Assembly: GCA_044449065.1 (NCBI GenBank)
Contig: JBIOHP010000014.1
Coordinates: 1-64,000, forward strand
Source: JBIOHP01 sp044449065
GTDB lineage: Bacteria > Bacteroidota > Ignavibacteria > UBA10030 > SZUA-254
Length of the DNA: 64,000 nucleotides
Direction: 5' to 3'
Position numbers and translations under genes: made by a program. Below, piece by piece: positions 8,720 to 16,071 of this stretch. Within the stretch, counting starts at the first letter, position 1. Each line of letters starts with the position of its first letter. The notes below the pieces were generated by a model that was not told where the DNA came from, searched no databases, and saw nothing but the letters and a program-made list of their open reading frames with translations.

Positions 8720-9709
8720 ATGGACTTTACGACCACCTATCTCGGAATGAAGCTGAAAAACCCGATAGTCCCATCAGCCGGACCGTTATCACACAGCATC
8801 GAGAACATGAAGCGTCTTGAAGATGCAGGCGCTGCCGCAATTGTTATGTACTCGCTCTTTGAGGAACAGATAGCCCATGAGACATCCGAGCTCTACCATT
8901 ATTTATCCTACGGGACAGAAAGTTTTGCCGAATCGCTTACTTACTTCCCCGATATCCAGCACTATAATCTGGGACCGGATGAATATGTGGAGCTCGTCGC
9001 GAAAGCAAAAAAATCGATCGGCATTCCTATTATCGGCAGTTTGAACGGCATTTCGGTCGGCGGCTGGATCAATTACGCCAAAAAGATCGAACAAGCCGGA
9101 GCCGATGCGCTGGAATTAAATATTTATTATATACCCACCGATCCGCTTCTATCCGGCAGCGATGTTGAAGAGAGATACATGGAAGTTATGTATGCTATCC
9201 GGAATACAATTACCATCCCGGTTGCGGTAAAATTAAGCCCTTTTTTCAGCTCGATGGCAAACATGGCGCACCGGTTCGATAATGCCGGCGCGGGGGCCCT
9301 GGTGCTTTTCAACAGGTTTTACCAACCGGACATCGATCTTGCAACGCTCGAGGTAAAACCCAACGTCATCCTGAGCACGCCCCAGGCGATGCGTCTTCCG
9401 CTCCGGTGGATAGCGATCTTATATGGAACGGTAAAATCGAGTCTTGCAGCATCAGGTGGTATTCATAATGCTGAAGACGCCCTGAAGATGCTGATGGTCG
9501 GCGCAGACGTGACCATGATGTGCTCCGCATTATTGAAACGCGGACCGCAATATATCCGTGAAATGCTCATCGACATGGAACGGTGGATGGTCGAGCATGA
9601 ATATGACTCTATCCAGCAATTAAAAGGAAGCATGAGCCAGAGATCTATCGCCGATCCGGCGGCGTTTGAACGCGCAAACTATATGAAAGCGCTGCAATCG
9701 TTCCGGTGA
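8720..9709 (+). CDS. Dihydroorotate dehydrogenase-like flavoprotein of unknown substrate
   Basis: The 329-residue protein has the FMN-binding TIM-barrel layout of class 1 dihydroorotate dehydrogenases. LGMKLKNPIVPSAGPL forms the N-terminal block and SGGIHNAEDALKMLMVGAD the C-terminal phosphate-binding region. The loop where DHODs carry NxSCPN reads NIYYIPTDP, so the catalytic Cys/Ser is absent and pyrimidine synthesis is unlikely. An AAGGAGC ribosome site precedes the ATG. The position 58 bases behind nifJ suggests a role linked to pyruvate:ferredoxin chemistry or to another oxidoreduction, but the substrate cannot be told from sequence. Confidence 0.85.
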   Translation: MDFTTTYLGMKLKNPIVPSAGPLSHSIENMKRLEDAGAAAIVMYSLFEEQIAHETSELYHYLSYGTESFAESLTYFPDIQHYNLGPDEYVELVAKAKKSIGIPIIGSLNGISVGGWINYAKKIEQAGADALELNIYYIPTDPLLSGSDVEERYMEVMYAIRNTITIPVAVKLSPFFSSMANMAHRFDNAGAGALVLFNRFYQPDIDLATLEVKPNVILSTPQAMRLPLRWIAILYGTVKSSLAASGGIHNAEDALKMLMVGADVTMMCSALLKRGPQYIREMLIDMERWMVEHEYDSIQQLKGSMSQRSIADPAAFERANYMKALQSFR

Positions 9710-9727
9710 TATAATAGTCAATAAGAC

Positions 9728-9758
9728 CCTGTGGGATAGGGACCCCGCCACCCGCAGG
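9728..9758. repeat. Hairpin between the DHOD-like gene and the hydrogenase operon
   Basis: CCTGTGGG at 9728-9735 pairs with CCCGCAGG at 9751-9758 with one G-T pair. It lies in the leader of the hydrogenase operon, 50 bases before its first start codon. No U tract follows. It could be a regulatory or 3'-end structure. Confidence 0.35.
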
Positions 9759-9811
9759 ATGAAGAGGAGGTTTTTAACAACAACTTAATAACAGAACAAT
9801 ATATAATTCTG

Positions 9812-10969
9812 TTGAGAAAATGTATGGAAATAATCGAGCGTAAAGAACTGGACGCCCTATTTTCCGTCCTCCAAAAAACCGGATATACCACGGTTGGTCC
9901 GACGGTTAGAGACGGCGTGATTGTTTATGACGAGATATCCGATAGCGCCAATCTGCCGGCCGGCTGGGTCGACGAGCAGGATGCAGGGTATTATCGCGCA
10001 ACAAAAACCAGCGATCAATTTCTTTTCGGATATACTCTAAGTCCGCATTCCTGGAAAAAATTTCTCTACCCTCCGAAGATGACGCTGTTCAAAGCTAAAA
10101 AACTTGCTAAAGGGTTTGAGATATTAGAACCTTCCAACGGCAAATCCCGCCCTTCAGAAAATATAAAGTATGCCCTGATCGGCGTTAGGCCGTGTGAATT
10201 GGCGGCGATCAAAATTCAAGACGCCGTTTTTTCAGGGGGATCCTATATCGACCCTGCATATAAAAAAAGGCGCGACGAGGCATTCATTATTGTTGTTAAT
10301 TGCAGCCGCGCCGGGGGAACTTGTTTTTGTACATCGATGAAAACCGGTCCTTCGGCAACCTCCGGTTTTGACTTAGCCCTTACAGAAATTTGCGATGACA
10401 ACAGACACTACTTTGTGATTGAAAGCGGGAGCCCAAAAGGAAACGATATTTTAAAATCCATTCCAACCGCAGCGGCTTCTAAAGAGAATGAAGAACGCAT
10501 GCGCAAAATCCATGAAACCTTCCCCCGGGAAATCACCCGAACGCTTGATACTACAGGAATAAAAGAACTCCTTCAACAGAATGTTGATCACCCCCGCTGG
10601 AATGAAGTAGCCGCACGCTGTCTCACATGCGCGAACTGCACACTCGTCTGCCCCACTTGCTTCTGTTCCACCGTGGAAGATGTAACGAATCTCACCGGCG
10701 CCGAAGCCGAAAGGATTAAGATGTGGGATTCCTGCTTCACAATGGACTTTGCGAAAGTTGTTGGAGGTAATTTCCGCCCCTCTGCCCGCGCGCGATACCG
10801 GCAATGGCTCACGCATAAGTTCGCGAACTGGATCGATCAGTTCGGCACATCCGGCTGCGTGGGTTGCGGACGCTGCATCACATGGTGTCCCGCGCGTATT
10901 GACGTGACCGAAGAAATTCGGGCAATCTGTAAGAAACCAATTCTTGAAACGAATATTGAGAAAGGATAA
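9812..10969 (+). CDS. hydB: Group 3b [NiFe] hydrogenase, iron-sulfur beta subunit
   Basis: This subunit passes electrons between the NiFe module and the flavin subunit of cytoplasmic NADP(H)-linked (sulf)hydrogenases. It is 385 residues long. The C-terminal half has two ferredoxin-type motifs, CLTCANCTLVCPTC (about 270-283) and CVGCGRCITWCP (about 350-361). The middle carries further cysteines (GVRPCELAAIK, SRAGGTCFCTS) typical of the HydB/AsrA family. The stop is 5 bases before the next gene and all five structural genes are tightly packed. A later in-frame ATG at 9824 (MEIIERKELDALF) is an alternative start. Function in sulfur reduction is possible but cannot be told from sequence. Confidence 0.9.
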   Translation: MRKCMEIIERKELDALFSVLQKTGYTTVGPTVRDGVIVYDEISDSANLPAGWVDEQDAGYYRATKTSDQFLFGYTLSPHSWKKFLYPPKMTLFKAKKLAKGFEILEPSNGKSRPSENIKYALIGVRPCELAAIKIQDAVFSGGSYIDPAYKKRRDEAFIIVVNCSRAGGTCFCTSMKTGPSATSGFDLALTEICDDNRHYFVIESGSPKGNDILKSIPTAAASKENEERMRKIHETFPREITRTLDTTGIKELLQQNVDHPRWNEVAARCLTCANCTLVCPTCFCSTVEDVTNLTGAEAERIKMWDSCFTMDFAKVVGGNFRPSARARYRQWLTHKFANWIDQFGTSGCVGCGRCITWCPARIDVTEEIRAICKKPILETNIEKG

Positions 10970-10974
10970 CATTT

Positions 10975-11454
10975 ATGCAACCTGAAAATCTCATTGAAGT
11001 CTTATCGAAACACCCGTTTATCGGCGGCCTGGATTCAAAATATCTTGAGTTGCTTGTCGGCTGTGCTACGAACATGCAATTTAAGGAAGGAGATATGCTC
11101 TTCCATGAAGGAGAATTTGCATCAAAATTTTACCTCATCCGCAGGGGAAGAGTTGCGCTGGAGATTCATGCCGGACAACGCGGCAGTATGAGAATTCAAA
11201 CTGTGGAATCAGGCGGCGTATTAGGATGGTCATTCCTCATTTCCCCGTTCCGCTGGCATTTCGACGCCGTTGCCGTGGAAGACGTACGGGCTTTCGCTCT
11301 TGATGGAAAATGCCTTCGCATGAAATGTGAAACCGATCACGATTTCGGTTACGAGATGCTGAAACGTCTCGCCGAAGTGCTCGAAACCCGGCTGCAATCT
11401 ACGCGCTTACAGTTGATCGATTTTTATTCTTCTCCGCAGGGAGACGAAGCATGA
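10975..11454 (+). CDS. Cyclic nucleotide-binding domain protein inside the hydrogenase operon
   Basis: The 159-residue protein is a stand-alone cNMP-binding (Crp-type) beta-roll. GDMLFHEGEFASKFYLIRRG (about 38-57) is the signature of the fold, and a C-terminal helix follows. No helix-turn-helix is present, so it is not a Crp/Fnr regulator. The typical phosphate-binding arginine cassette is not obvious, since GGVLGWSFL stands where GExxGE...RxA is usual, so nucleotide binding is uncertain. It lies between hydB (5-base gap) and hydG (4-base overlap), which indicates translational coupling and suggests a structural or allosteric accessory subunit of the hydrogenase. Confidence 0.85.
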   Translation: MQPENLIEVLSKHPFIGGLDSKYLELLVGCATNMQFKEGDMLFHEGEFASKFYLIRRGRVALEIHAGQRGSMRIQTVESGGVLGWSFLISPFRWHFDAVAVEDVRAFALDGKCLRMKCETDHDFGYEMLKRLAEVLETRLQSTRLQLIDFYSSPQGDEA

Positions 11455-12314
11455 CGGTGACAACCGGTAATAAACAGAAAAAAATCTCCGATCCTATGTT
11501 ACCTGTCCCGGTGGAAATCCGCCGCATTGTGTGGGAAACTGATGACACGTTTACATTACTAATCGAACCGCAATCACAAAATGGCGCGCCATATGCGTTT
11601 AAACCCGGGCAGTTCAACATGCTCTATTCCTTCGGGATGGGCGAATCGGCGATATCGATAAGCTCCGATCCGCGTAAACCAAAACTGATCTCCCATACTA
11701 TTCACAGAGTCGGTATTGTCACAAGCGCATTATCCCAATTAAAGAAGGGGGATGCGATCGGTTTACGGGGACCGTTCGGAAGCAGTTGGCCCATCGACGA
11801 GCTTAAAGGAAGGGATGTTATTGTAGTTGCGGGTGGAATCGGCTTGGCGCCGCTCCGCCCGCTCCTCTATTCGATCTTCCATCATCGGAAGGATTATGGC
11901 AGAATCGTTTTGCTTTACGGCGCGCGAAGTCCACTCGATTTGTTATTCCGGGTTGAACTTGAAAAATGGGGAAAAGAGGAACAAATCGAAGTGCTCGTCA
12001 CCGTTGACCGCGGCGACTCCACTTGGAAAGGTCATATTGGCGTTGTTTCCAGTTTAATGTCATCGATAAAAATTGACGCAAAATCCACTTCTGCCGTGGT
12101 CTGCGGTCCCGAGATCATGATGCAATTTTCCATCGAGGAAATCCTCCAGCGCGGAATTGCAGAAGAGAATATCCATCTTTCGATGGAACGCAATATGAAA
12201 TGCGCCGTTGGATTTTGCGGTCATTGCCAGTATGGTCCCAATTTTATTTGCAAAGAGGGTCCGGTTTTCCCTTATACGAAAATCGGTTCCCTGCTCGATA
12301 AAAAGGAGATATAA
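11451..12314 (+). CDS. hydG: Group 3b [NiFe] hydrogenase, FAD/NAD(P)-binding gamma subunit
   Basis: This subunit of the soluble hydrogenase exchanges electrons with NAD(P)H. At 287 residues it has a ferredoxin-reductase fold: an FAD-binding barrel with FKPGQFNMLY (about 49-58) and a nucleotide-binding half with VAGGIGLAPLRPLL (about 126-139). A C-terminal 2Fe-2S site (CAVGFCGHCQYG...C, about 250-266) completes the family pattern. It overlaps the preceding gene by 4 bases and is followed directly by the small subunit. HydG here means the sulfhydrogenase gamma subunit, not the radical-SAM maturase of FeFe hydrogenases. Confidence 0.92.
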   Translation: MTVTTGNKQKKISDPMLPVPVEIRRIVWETDDTFTLLIEPQSQNGAPYAFKPGQFNMLYSFGMGESAISISSDPRKPKLISHTIHRVGIVTSALSQLKKGDAIGLRGPFGSSWPIDELKGRDVIVVAGGIGLAPLRPLLYSIFHHRKDYGRIVLLYGARSPLDLLFRVELEKWGKEEQIEVLVTVDRGDSTWKGHIGVVSSLMSSIKIDAKSTSAVVCGPEIMMQFSIEEILQRGIAEENIHLSMERNMKCAVGFCGHCQYGPNFICKEGPVFPYTKIGSLLDKKEI

Positions 12315-12315
12315 C

Positions 12316-13092
12316 ATGGCTTCCAAAAAACCCACCGTCGCTGTTTTTAAATTCGCGTCATGCGACGGCTGCCAATTATCCCTGTTAGACGCCGAGAATG
12401 AACTTCTCGCGGTCGCAGATGAAGTGAATATCGCGTACTTCCCTGAAGCAAGCAGAAAAATGCTCAAGGGACCCTACGACATTGGTTTGGCGGAAGGAAG
12501 CGTGACAACGCCCGACGACGTTGAACGGGCGAGAGAAATCCGGAAATCATGCCGGATCCTTGTCACCATCGGGGCCTGTGCCACAGCGGGAGGAATTCAG
12601 GCGCTCAGAAATTGGAAGGACGTTAAGGAATTTACCAAAACGGTCTATGCCAGCCCGGAGTATATTTCAACCCTTGACAGGTCGATGCCACTTGGTTCGT
12701 TCATTCATGTTAATTACGAGCTGAGAGGTTGCCCGATTAATAAGTATCAACTCCTTGATGCGCTGATCGCGATCCTCCATAAACGCAAGCCGAATTTACC
12801 CACGTACAGCGTCTGTGTGGAATGCAAGCTCCGCGGGAATACATGCCTCATGGTAGCGAAAAAAACTCCGTGTCTCGGTCCGGTTACTCAGGCGGGCTGC
12901 AATGCCTTGTGCCCCTCGTACCAGCGCGGATGTTTCGGATGTTACGGACCGATGGAAAGCCCAAACTGTCCCTCATTATCCAAACAATATCAGGAGATGG
13001 GCGAGTCAGAGAATGATATTTTACTTGCATTCCGGGGATTTAATGCATTCGCGGGACCATTTCGAAAAGAAAGTGATGCTCATGAACGATAA
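12316..13092 (+). CDS. hydD: Group 3b [NiFe] hydrogenase small (delta) subunit
   Basis: The small subunit carries the proximal iron-sulfur cluster next to the NiFe site. The start at 12316 is chosen because AAGGAGAT lies 6 bases upstream and the family N-terminus begins there. A longer frame from 12208 only overlaps hydG. FASCDGCQLSLLD at about residues 14-26 is the family hallmark, and further cysteines (CVECKLRGNTC, CNALCPSYQRGCFGCYGP) occur in the second half. At 258 residues it has no Tat signal, in line with a cytoplasmic enzyme. It overlaps the large subunit start by 11 bases. Confidence 0.94.
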   Translation: MASKKPTVAVFKFASCDGCQLSLLDAENELLAVADEVNIAYFPEASRKMLKGPYDIGLAEGSVTTPDDVERAREIRKSCRILVTIGACATAGGIQALRNWKDVKEFTKTVYASPEYISTLDRSMPLGSFIHVNYELRGCPINKYQLLDALIAILHKRKPNLPTYSVCVECKLRGNTCLMVAKKTPCLGPVTQAGCNALCPSYQRGCFGCYGPMESPNCPSLSKQYQEMGESENDILLAFRGFNAFAGPFRKESDAHER

Positions 13093-14368
13093 AACTATCA
13101 AGGTCGATATGATATCACGGGTTGAGGGCGAAGGCGCTCTCACCGTTAAAATCAAAAACGGCATTGTTGACGACGTGAAATTCCGGATTTTTGAACCTCC
13201 GCGATTTTTTGAAGCATTCCTTCGCGACCGGAAGTATAGTGAAGCGCCGGATATTACTGCGCGTATTTGCGGCATCTGTCCGGTCGCCTACCAGATGAGC
13301 GCCGTCCATGCAATGGAATACCTTTTCGGCGTCACCCTGGAAGGACAGTTGCGCGAACTGCGCCGCCTTCTCTATTGCGGCGAGTGGATCGAGAGCCATG
13401 CCTTGCACATCTTCATGCTCCACGCGCCTGATTTTCTTGGATGCGAGGATGTTTTTGAAGTCGCAAAAAGTCATCCCGAAATTGTAAAGAAAGCGCTTCG
13501 TCTAAAAAAAACAGGCAACGATATTGTTAACCTGCTCGGCGGCAGAGAGATTCATCCCATCAATGTTCGGGTTGGAGGATTCTATCGCCTCCCCACAAAA
13601 AAGGAACTGACGACGCTTGTAGAGAATTTGTTATGGGCGCGTGATTTCGCCGTTGAAACCGTGCGATGGACATCCACGCTCGAATTTCCCGATTTTGATC
13701 AGGACTATGAATTCGTTGCTCTTCGTCATGAATCAGAATATCCGTTCAACGAAGGAAGGATTGTTTCAAACAAGGGACTCGATGTCAGTGTAAACGAGTA
13801 CGAATTTTATTTCCACGAAACACATGCAGCTCATTCCAACGCGCTGCAATCAACGCTCCGCGAGCGGGGTGCGTATTTCGTCGGCCCATTAGCGCGGTTT
13901 AATTTAAATTTCGACCGGCTCACCCCGATGGCGCAGGAGGTTGCACGCGAAGTTCATGCAGTACCCATCATAAAAAACGCGTTCAAGAGCATTATCGTCC
14001 GGGCAATTGAAACCCTCTACGCGTGCGAGGAAGCGTTACGGATCATCCAGGCATACGAACCGCCGGAGGAATCGTGCGTCGCGTACAATGTGCGCTCCGG
14101 TTTAGGTTTTGGCTGTACCGAAGCTCCGCGCGGCATCCTCTATCATCGTTATCGGCTCGGAGATAATGGAATGATTATCGACGCCAAAATCGTTCCGCCC
14201 ACCGCGCAAAATCAACGCCAGATTGAGAATGATCTGAGGAGTTTTGTCTCCAAGAATATCAATCTTCCGAAAAATGAATTGACCTGGAAATGCGAGCAGA
14301 CGATTCGGAACTACGACCCCTGCATCTCTTGCGCTACACATTTCCTGGACTTACAAATCGAGGAATGA
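13082..14368 (+). CDS. hydA: Group 3b [NiFe] hydrogenase large subunit
   Basis: This is the catalytic subunit holding the NiFe(CN)2CO centre. The ATG at 13082 is preferred because AAAGAAAG ends 8 bases before it. An ATG at 13076 is too close to that site, and the upstream extension to 12902 lies inside hydD. The N-terminal ISRVEGEG block and RICGICP (about 62-68) provide two Ni-ligand cysteines. The C-terminal DPCISCATH provides the others and is followed by about 8 residues that the protease should remove. The L1/L2 motifs fit group 3b (cytoplasmic, bidirectional, NADP-linked). The stop overlaps the start of the maturation protease as ATGA. Confidence 0.95.
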   Translation: MNDKTIKVDMISRVEGEGALTVKIKNGIVDDVKFRIFEPPRFFEAFLRDRKYSEAPDITARICGICPVAYQMSAVHAMEYLFGVTLEGQLRELRRLLYCGEWIESHALHIFMLHAPDFLGCEDVFEVAKSHPEIVKKALRLKKTGNDIVNLLGGREIHPINVRVGGFYRLPTKKELTTLVENLLWARDFAVETVRWTSTLEFPDFDQDYEFVALRHESEYPFNEGRIVSNKGLDVSVNEYEFYFHETHAAHSNALQSTLRERGAYFVGPLARFNLNFDRLTPMAQEVAREVHAVPIIKNAFKSIIVRAIETLYACEEALRIIQAYEPPEESCVAYNVRSGLGFGCTEAPRGILYHRYRLGDNGMIIDAKIVPPTAQNQRQIENDLRSFVSKNINLPKNELTWKCEQTIRNYDPCISCATHFLDLQIEE

Positions 14369-14847
14369 CGACACAAAACGCGACGAACGATCGCTGCAGC
14401 GAAACGTTAATTATCGGAATCGGGAATAAGTACCGCAGCGATGATTCCATAGGTTTGCTCGTCGCGCGAAAGTTACATGATTTGCATCTTCCGGGCGTCC
14501 TAATCATTGAGGAAAACGGAGACGGCACCATTCTTCTTCAACTCTGGAAAAAATACTCTTCTGTCATCCTGATAGATGCTGTACGATCAGGCGCGGACGC
14601 GGGCAAAATACACCGCATGGATTTAAGGGATCAGATGCTGCCCAAAGAATACTTTCGATTTTCCACCCACCATTTCTCACTCGCCGACGCGGTTCAACTG
14701 TCACGAATAATGAGTGACCTCCCGGAACATATAATTTTTTATGGCATCGAGGGGAATAATTTTAATGCCGGGACAGGCCTTTCGCCGGAGGTAAGCGAAG
14801 CCCTTCAAAAACTCGTCACCGCCATTAGTTATGATGTCAATTCATAG
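14365..14847 (+). CDS. Hydrogenase maturation protease
   Basis: HybD/HycI-type endopeptidases remove the C-terminal tail of the large subunit after nickel insertion. The start at 14365 overlaps the stop of hydA (ATGA), and the product then begins MTTQNATNDR and reaches the family block LIIGIGNKYRSDDSIGLL (about 15-32). The nickel-sensing acidic residues are visible: Asp in RSDDSIG and Asp in ILIDAVRSG (about 73). FSTHHFSLADAVQL supplies the conserved His. At 160 residues the length is normal. A frame opening at 14290 only extends into hydA and is not used. Confidence 0.92.
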   Translation: MTTQNATNDRCSETLIIGIGNKYRSDDSIGLLVARKLHDLHLPGVLIIEENGDGTILLQLWKKYSSVILIDAVRSGADAGKIHRMDLRDQMLPKEYFRFSTHHFSLADAVQLSRIMSDLPEHIIFYGIEGNNFNAGTGLSPEVSEALQKLVTAISYDVNS

Positions 14848-15055
14848 CAATAATCTCTATCTTCATTAGTCAAAACCAGATACAGCCGCTCCCGATTTAT
14901 CAACATTGAGAGTTTGGGTGTTGCCCTTTTCGCATTCCTGACACCTTTGGCGCGCCTTCCTTGTAAATCTTAAACTAAACAATAGAAAAAATACCGTAAA
15001 TATGGCTTACTAATTGCACTAATAATGGTTGGTAAATCTGGTGCCAAAACCCCAC

Positions 15056-15418
15056 ATGCACGAACTATCAATCGCACAAAATATTGTTGAAATCATCCAC
15101 GCACGGGTCAGGGAAGATGAACTGGCAAATGTTCGGTCGGTGAAACTACGGGTCGGGACATTTTCAGGAGTGGTGCCTCATTCCTTAAAATTTTGCTATG
15201 AAGCTCTTATCGCCGATACGGGATTGAATCATTCCCGGATCGATATTGAAACAGTTTCCTTTGTTATCAAGTGCTCCGATTGTTCGAAACAGTCGAATGT
15301 TGATAATGGATTCGCGCTCTGCCCCTCGTGCGGCAGCCGTAAAACAATGATCGTTTCCGGAAACGAATTGGATATCGTGGAAATAATTCTGCAGGAAAAC
15401 CAGGCGGAACACGCATGA
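15056..15418 (+). CDS. hypA: Hydrogenase nickel metallochaperone HypA
   Basis: HypA delivers nickel with HypB. The start at 15056 is chosen because family members begin MHE and the N-terminal Met-His binds nickel; the frame from 15029 would bury this. The product begins MHELSIAQNIVEII. The zinc site is CSDC...CPSC (about residues 73-95). The product is 120 residues, a normal length. The gene follows a 208-base spacer after the protease, so hyp genes may have their own promoter. It overlaps hypB by 4 bases. Confidence 0.95.
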   Translation: MHELSIAQNIVEIIHARVREDELANVRSVKLRVGTFSGVVPHSLKFCYEALIADTGLNHSRIDIETVSFVIKCSDCSKQSNVDNGFALCPSCGSRKTMIVSGNELDIVEIILQENQAEHA

Positions 15419-16071
15419 GCATCGTTACCATTGAAAGAAAAATCCTCGAAAAAAACGACGCCATCGCCCGTCATAATCGCGATCTCATCGCGTCAAAAGA
15501 CATATTTTGCATCAATCTCATCAGCTCTCCCGGCGCGGGCAAAACCAGCATCCTCGAACAAACGCTTGTGTATCTTGACGGAACGATTAATGTTCAGATC
15601 ATCGAGGGAGATGTTCAAACCGATTTCGACGCCCGGAGGTTAGAGCGCTATAATGTCCCAGTGGTTCAAATAGTCACCAACGGCGGCTGCCACCTCGAAG
15701 CATCTCTTGTTGCCGATGCAATGCAATCGCTCGACTTTTCCGGTCTTCAACTGCTAATCATTGAGAACGTTGGTAATCTCGTGTGTCCTGCCGCCTATGA
15801 TTTGGGCGAGGCAGTTAAAGTTGTGGTGACGAGCGTTACCGAAGGTGAAGATAAACCGTTGAAATATCCGTTGATATTTAAGAACGCCGGAGTGATGATT
15901 ATAAACAAAATCGACCTGCTGCCTCATCTCTCGTTCGATCTCGAACTGTTGAAACGCAACGCATTGTCTATCAATCCCTCATTGAAAATATTTGAAACAT
16001 CCTGCGGAACGAAGCAAGGTATCGCAGAATGGTGTGAATGGCTTGCAGAAGAGGTCTTCGTGCAGGCATGA
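15415..16071 (+). CDS. hypB: Hydrogenase nickel incorporation GTPase HypB
   Basis: This SIMIBI-class GTPase drives nickel insertion. SSPGAGKTS (about 38-46) is the P loop and NKIDLLPH (about 163-170) the guanine-specificity motif. TNGGCHLEA carries the Cys-His pair of the dimer-interface metal site. The N-terminal CxxCGC motif and histidine-rich nickel store found in some HypB proteins are absent. The gene overlaps hypA and hypF by 4 bases each. Confidence 0.95.
   Translation: MSIVTIERKILEKNDAIARHNRDLIASKDIFCINLISSPGAGKTSILEQTLVYLDGTINVQIIEGDVQTDFDARRLERYNVPVVQIVTNGGCHLEASLVADAMQSLDFSGLQLLIIENVGNLVCPAAYDLGEAVKVVVTSVTEGEDKPLKYPLIFKNAGVMIINKIDLLPHLSFDLELLKRNALSINPSLKIFETSCGTKQGIAEWCEWLAEEVFVQA

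Noticed and set aside
12208..12315. Longer N-terminus for the hydrogenase small subunit
   Set aside because: The extension lies in hydG in another frame. AAGGAGAT stands just before the ATG at 12316, where the family sequence begins.
12902..13081. Longer N-terminus for the hydrogenase large subunit
   Set aside because: It overlaps the conserved C-terminus of hydD. The family start motif begins after the ATG at 13082.
9812..14368. Calling the hydrogenase a proven sulfur reductase
   Set aside because: Group 3b enzymes are often named sulfhydrogenases, but sequence alone does not show sulfur reduction.
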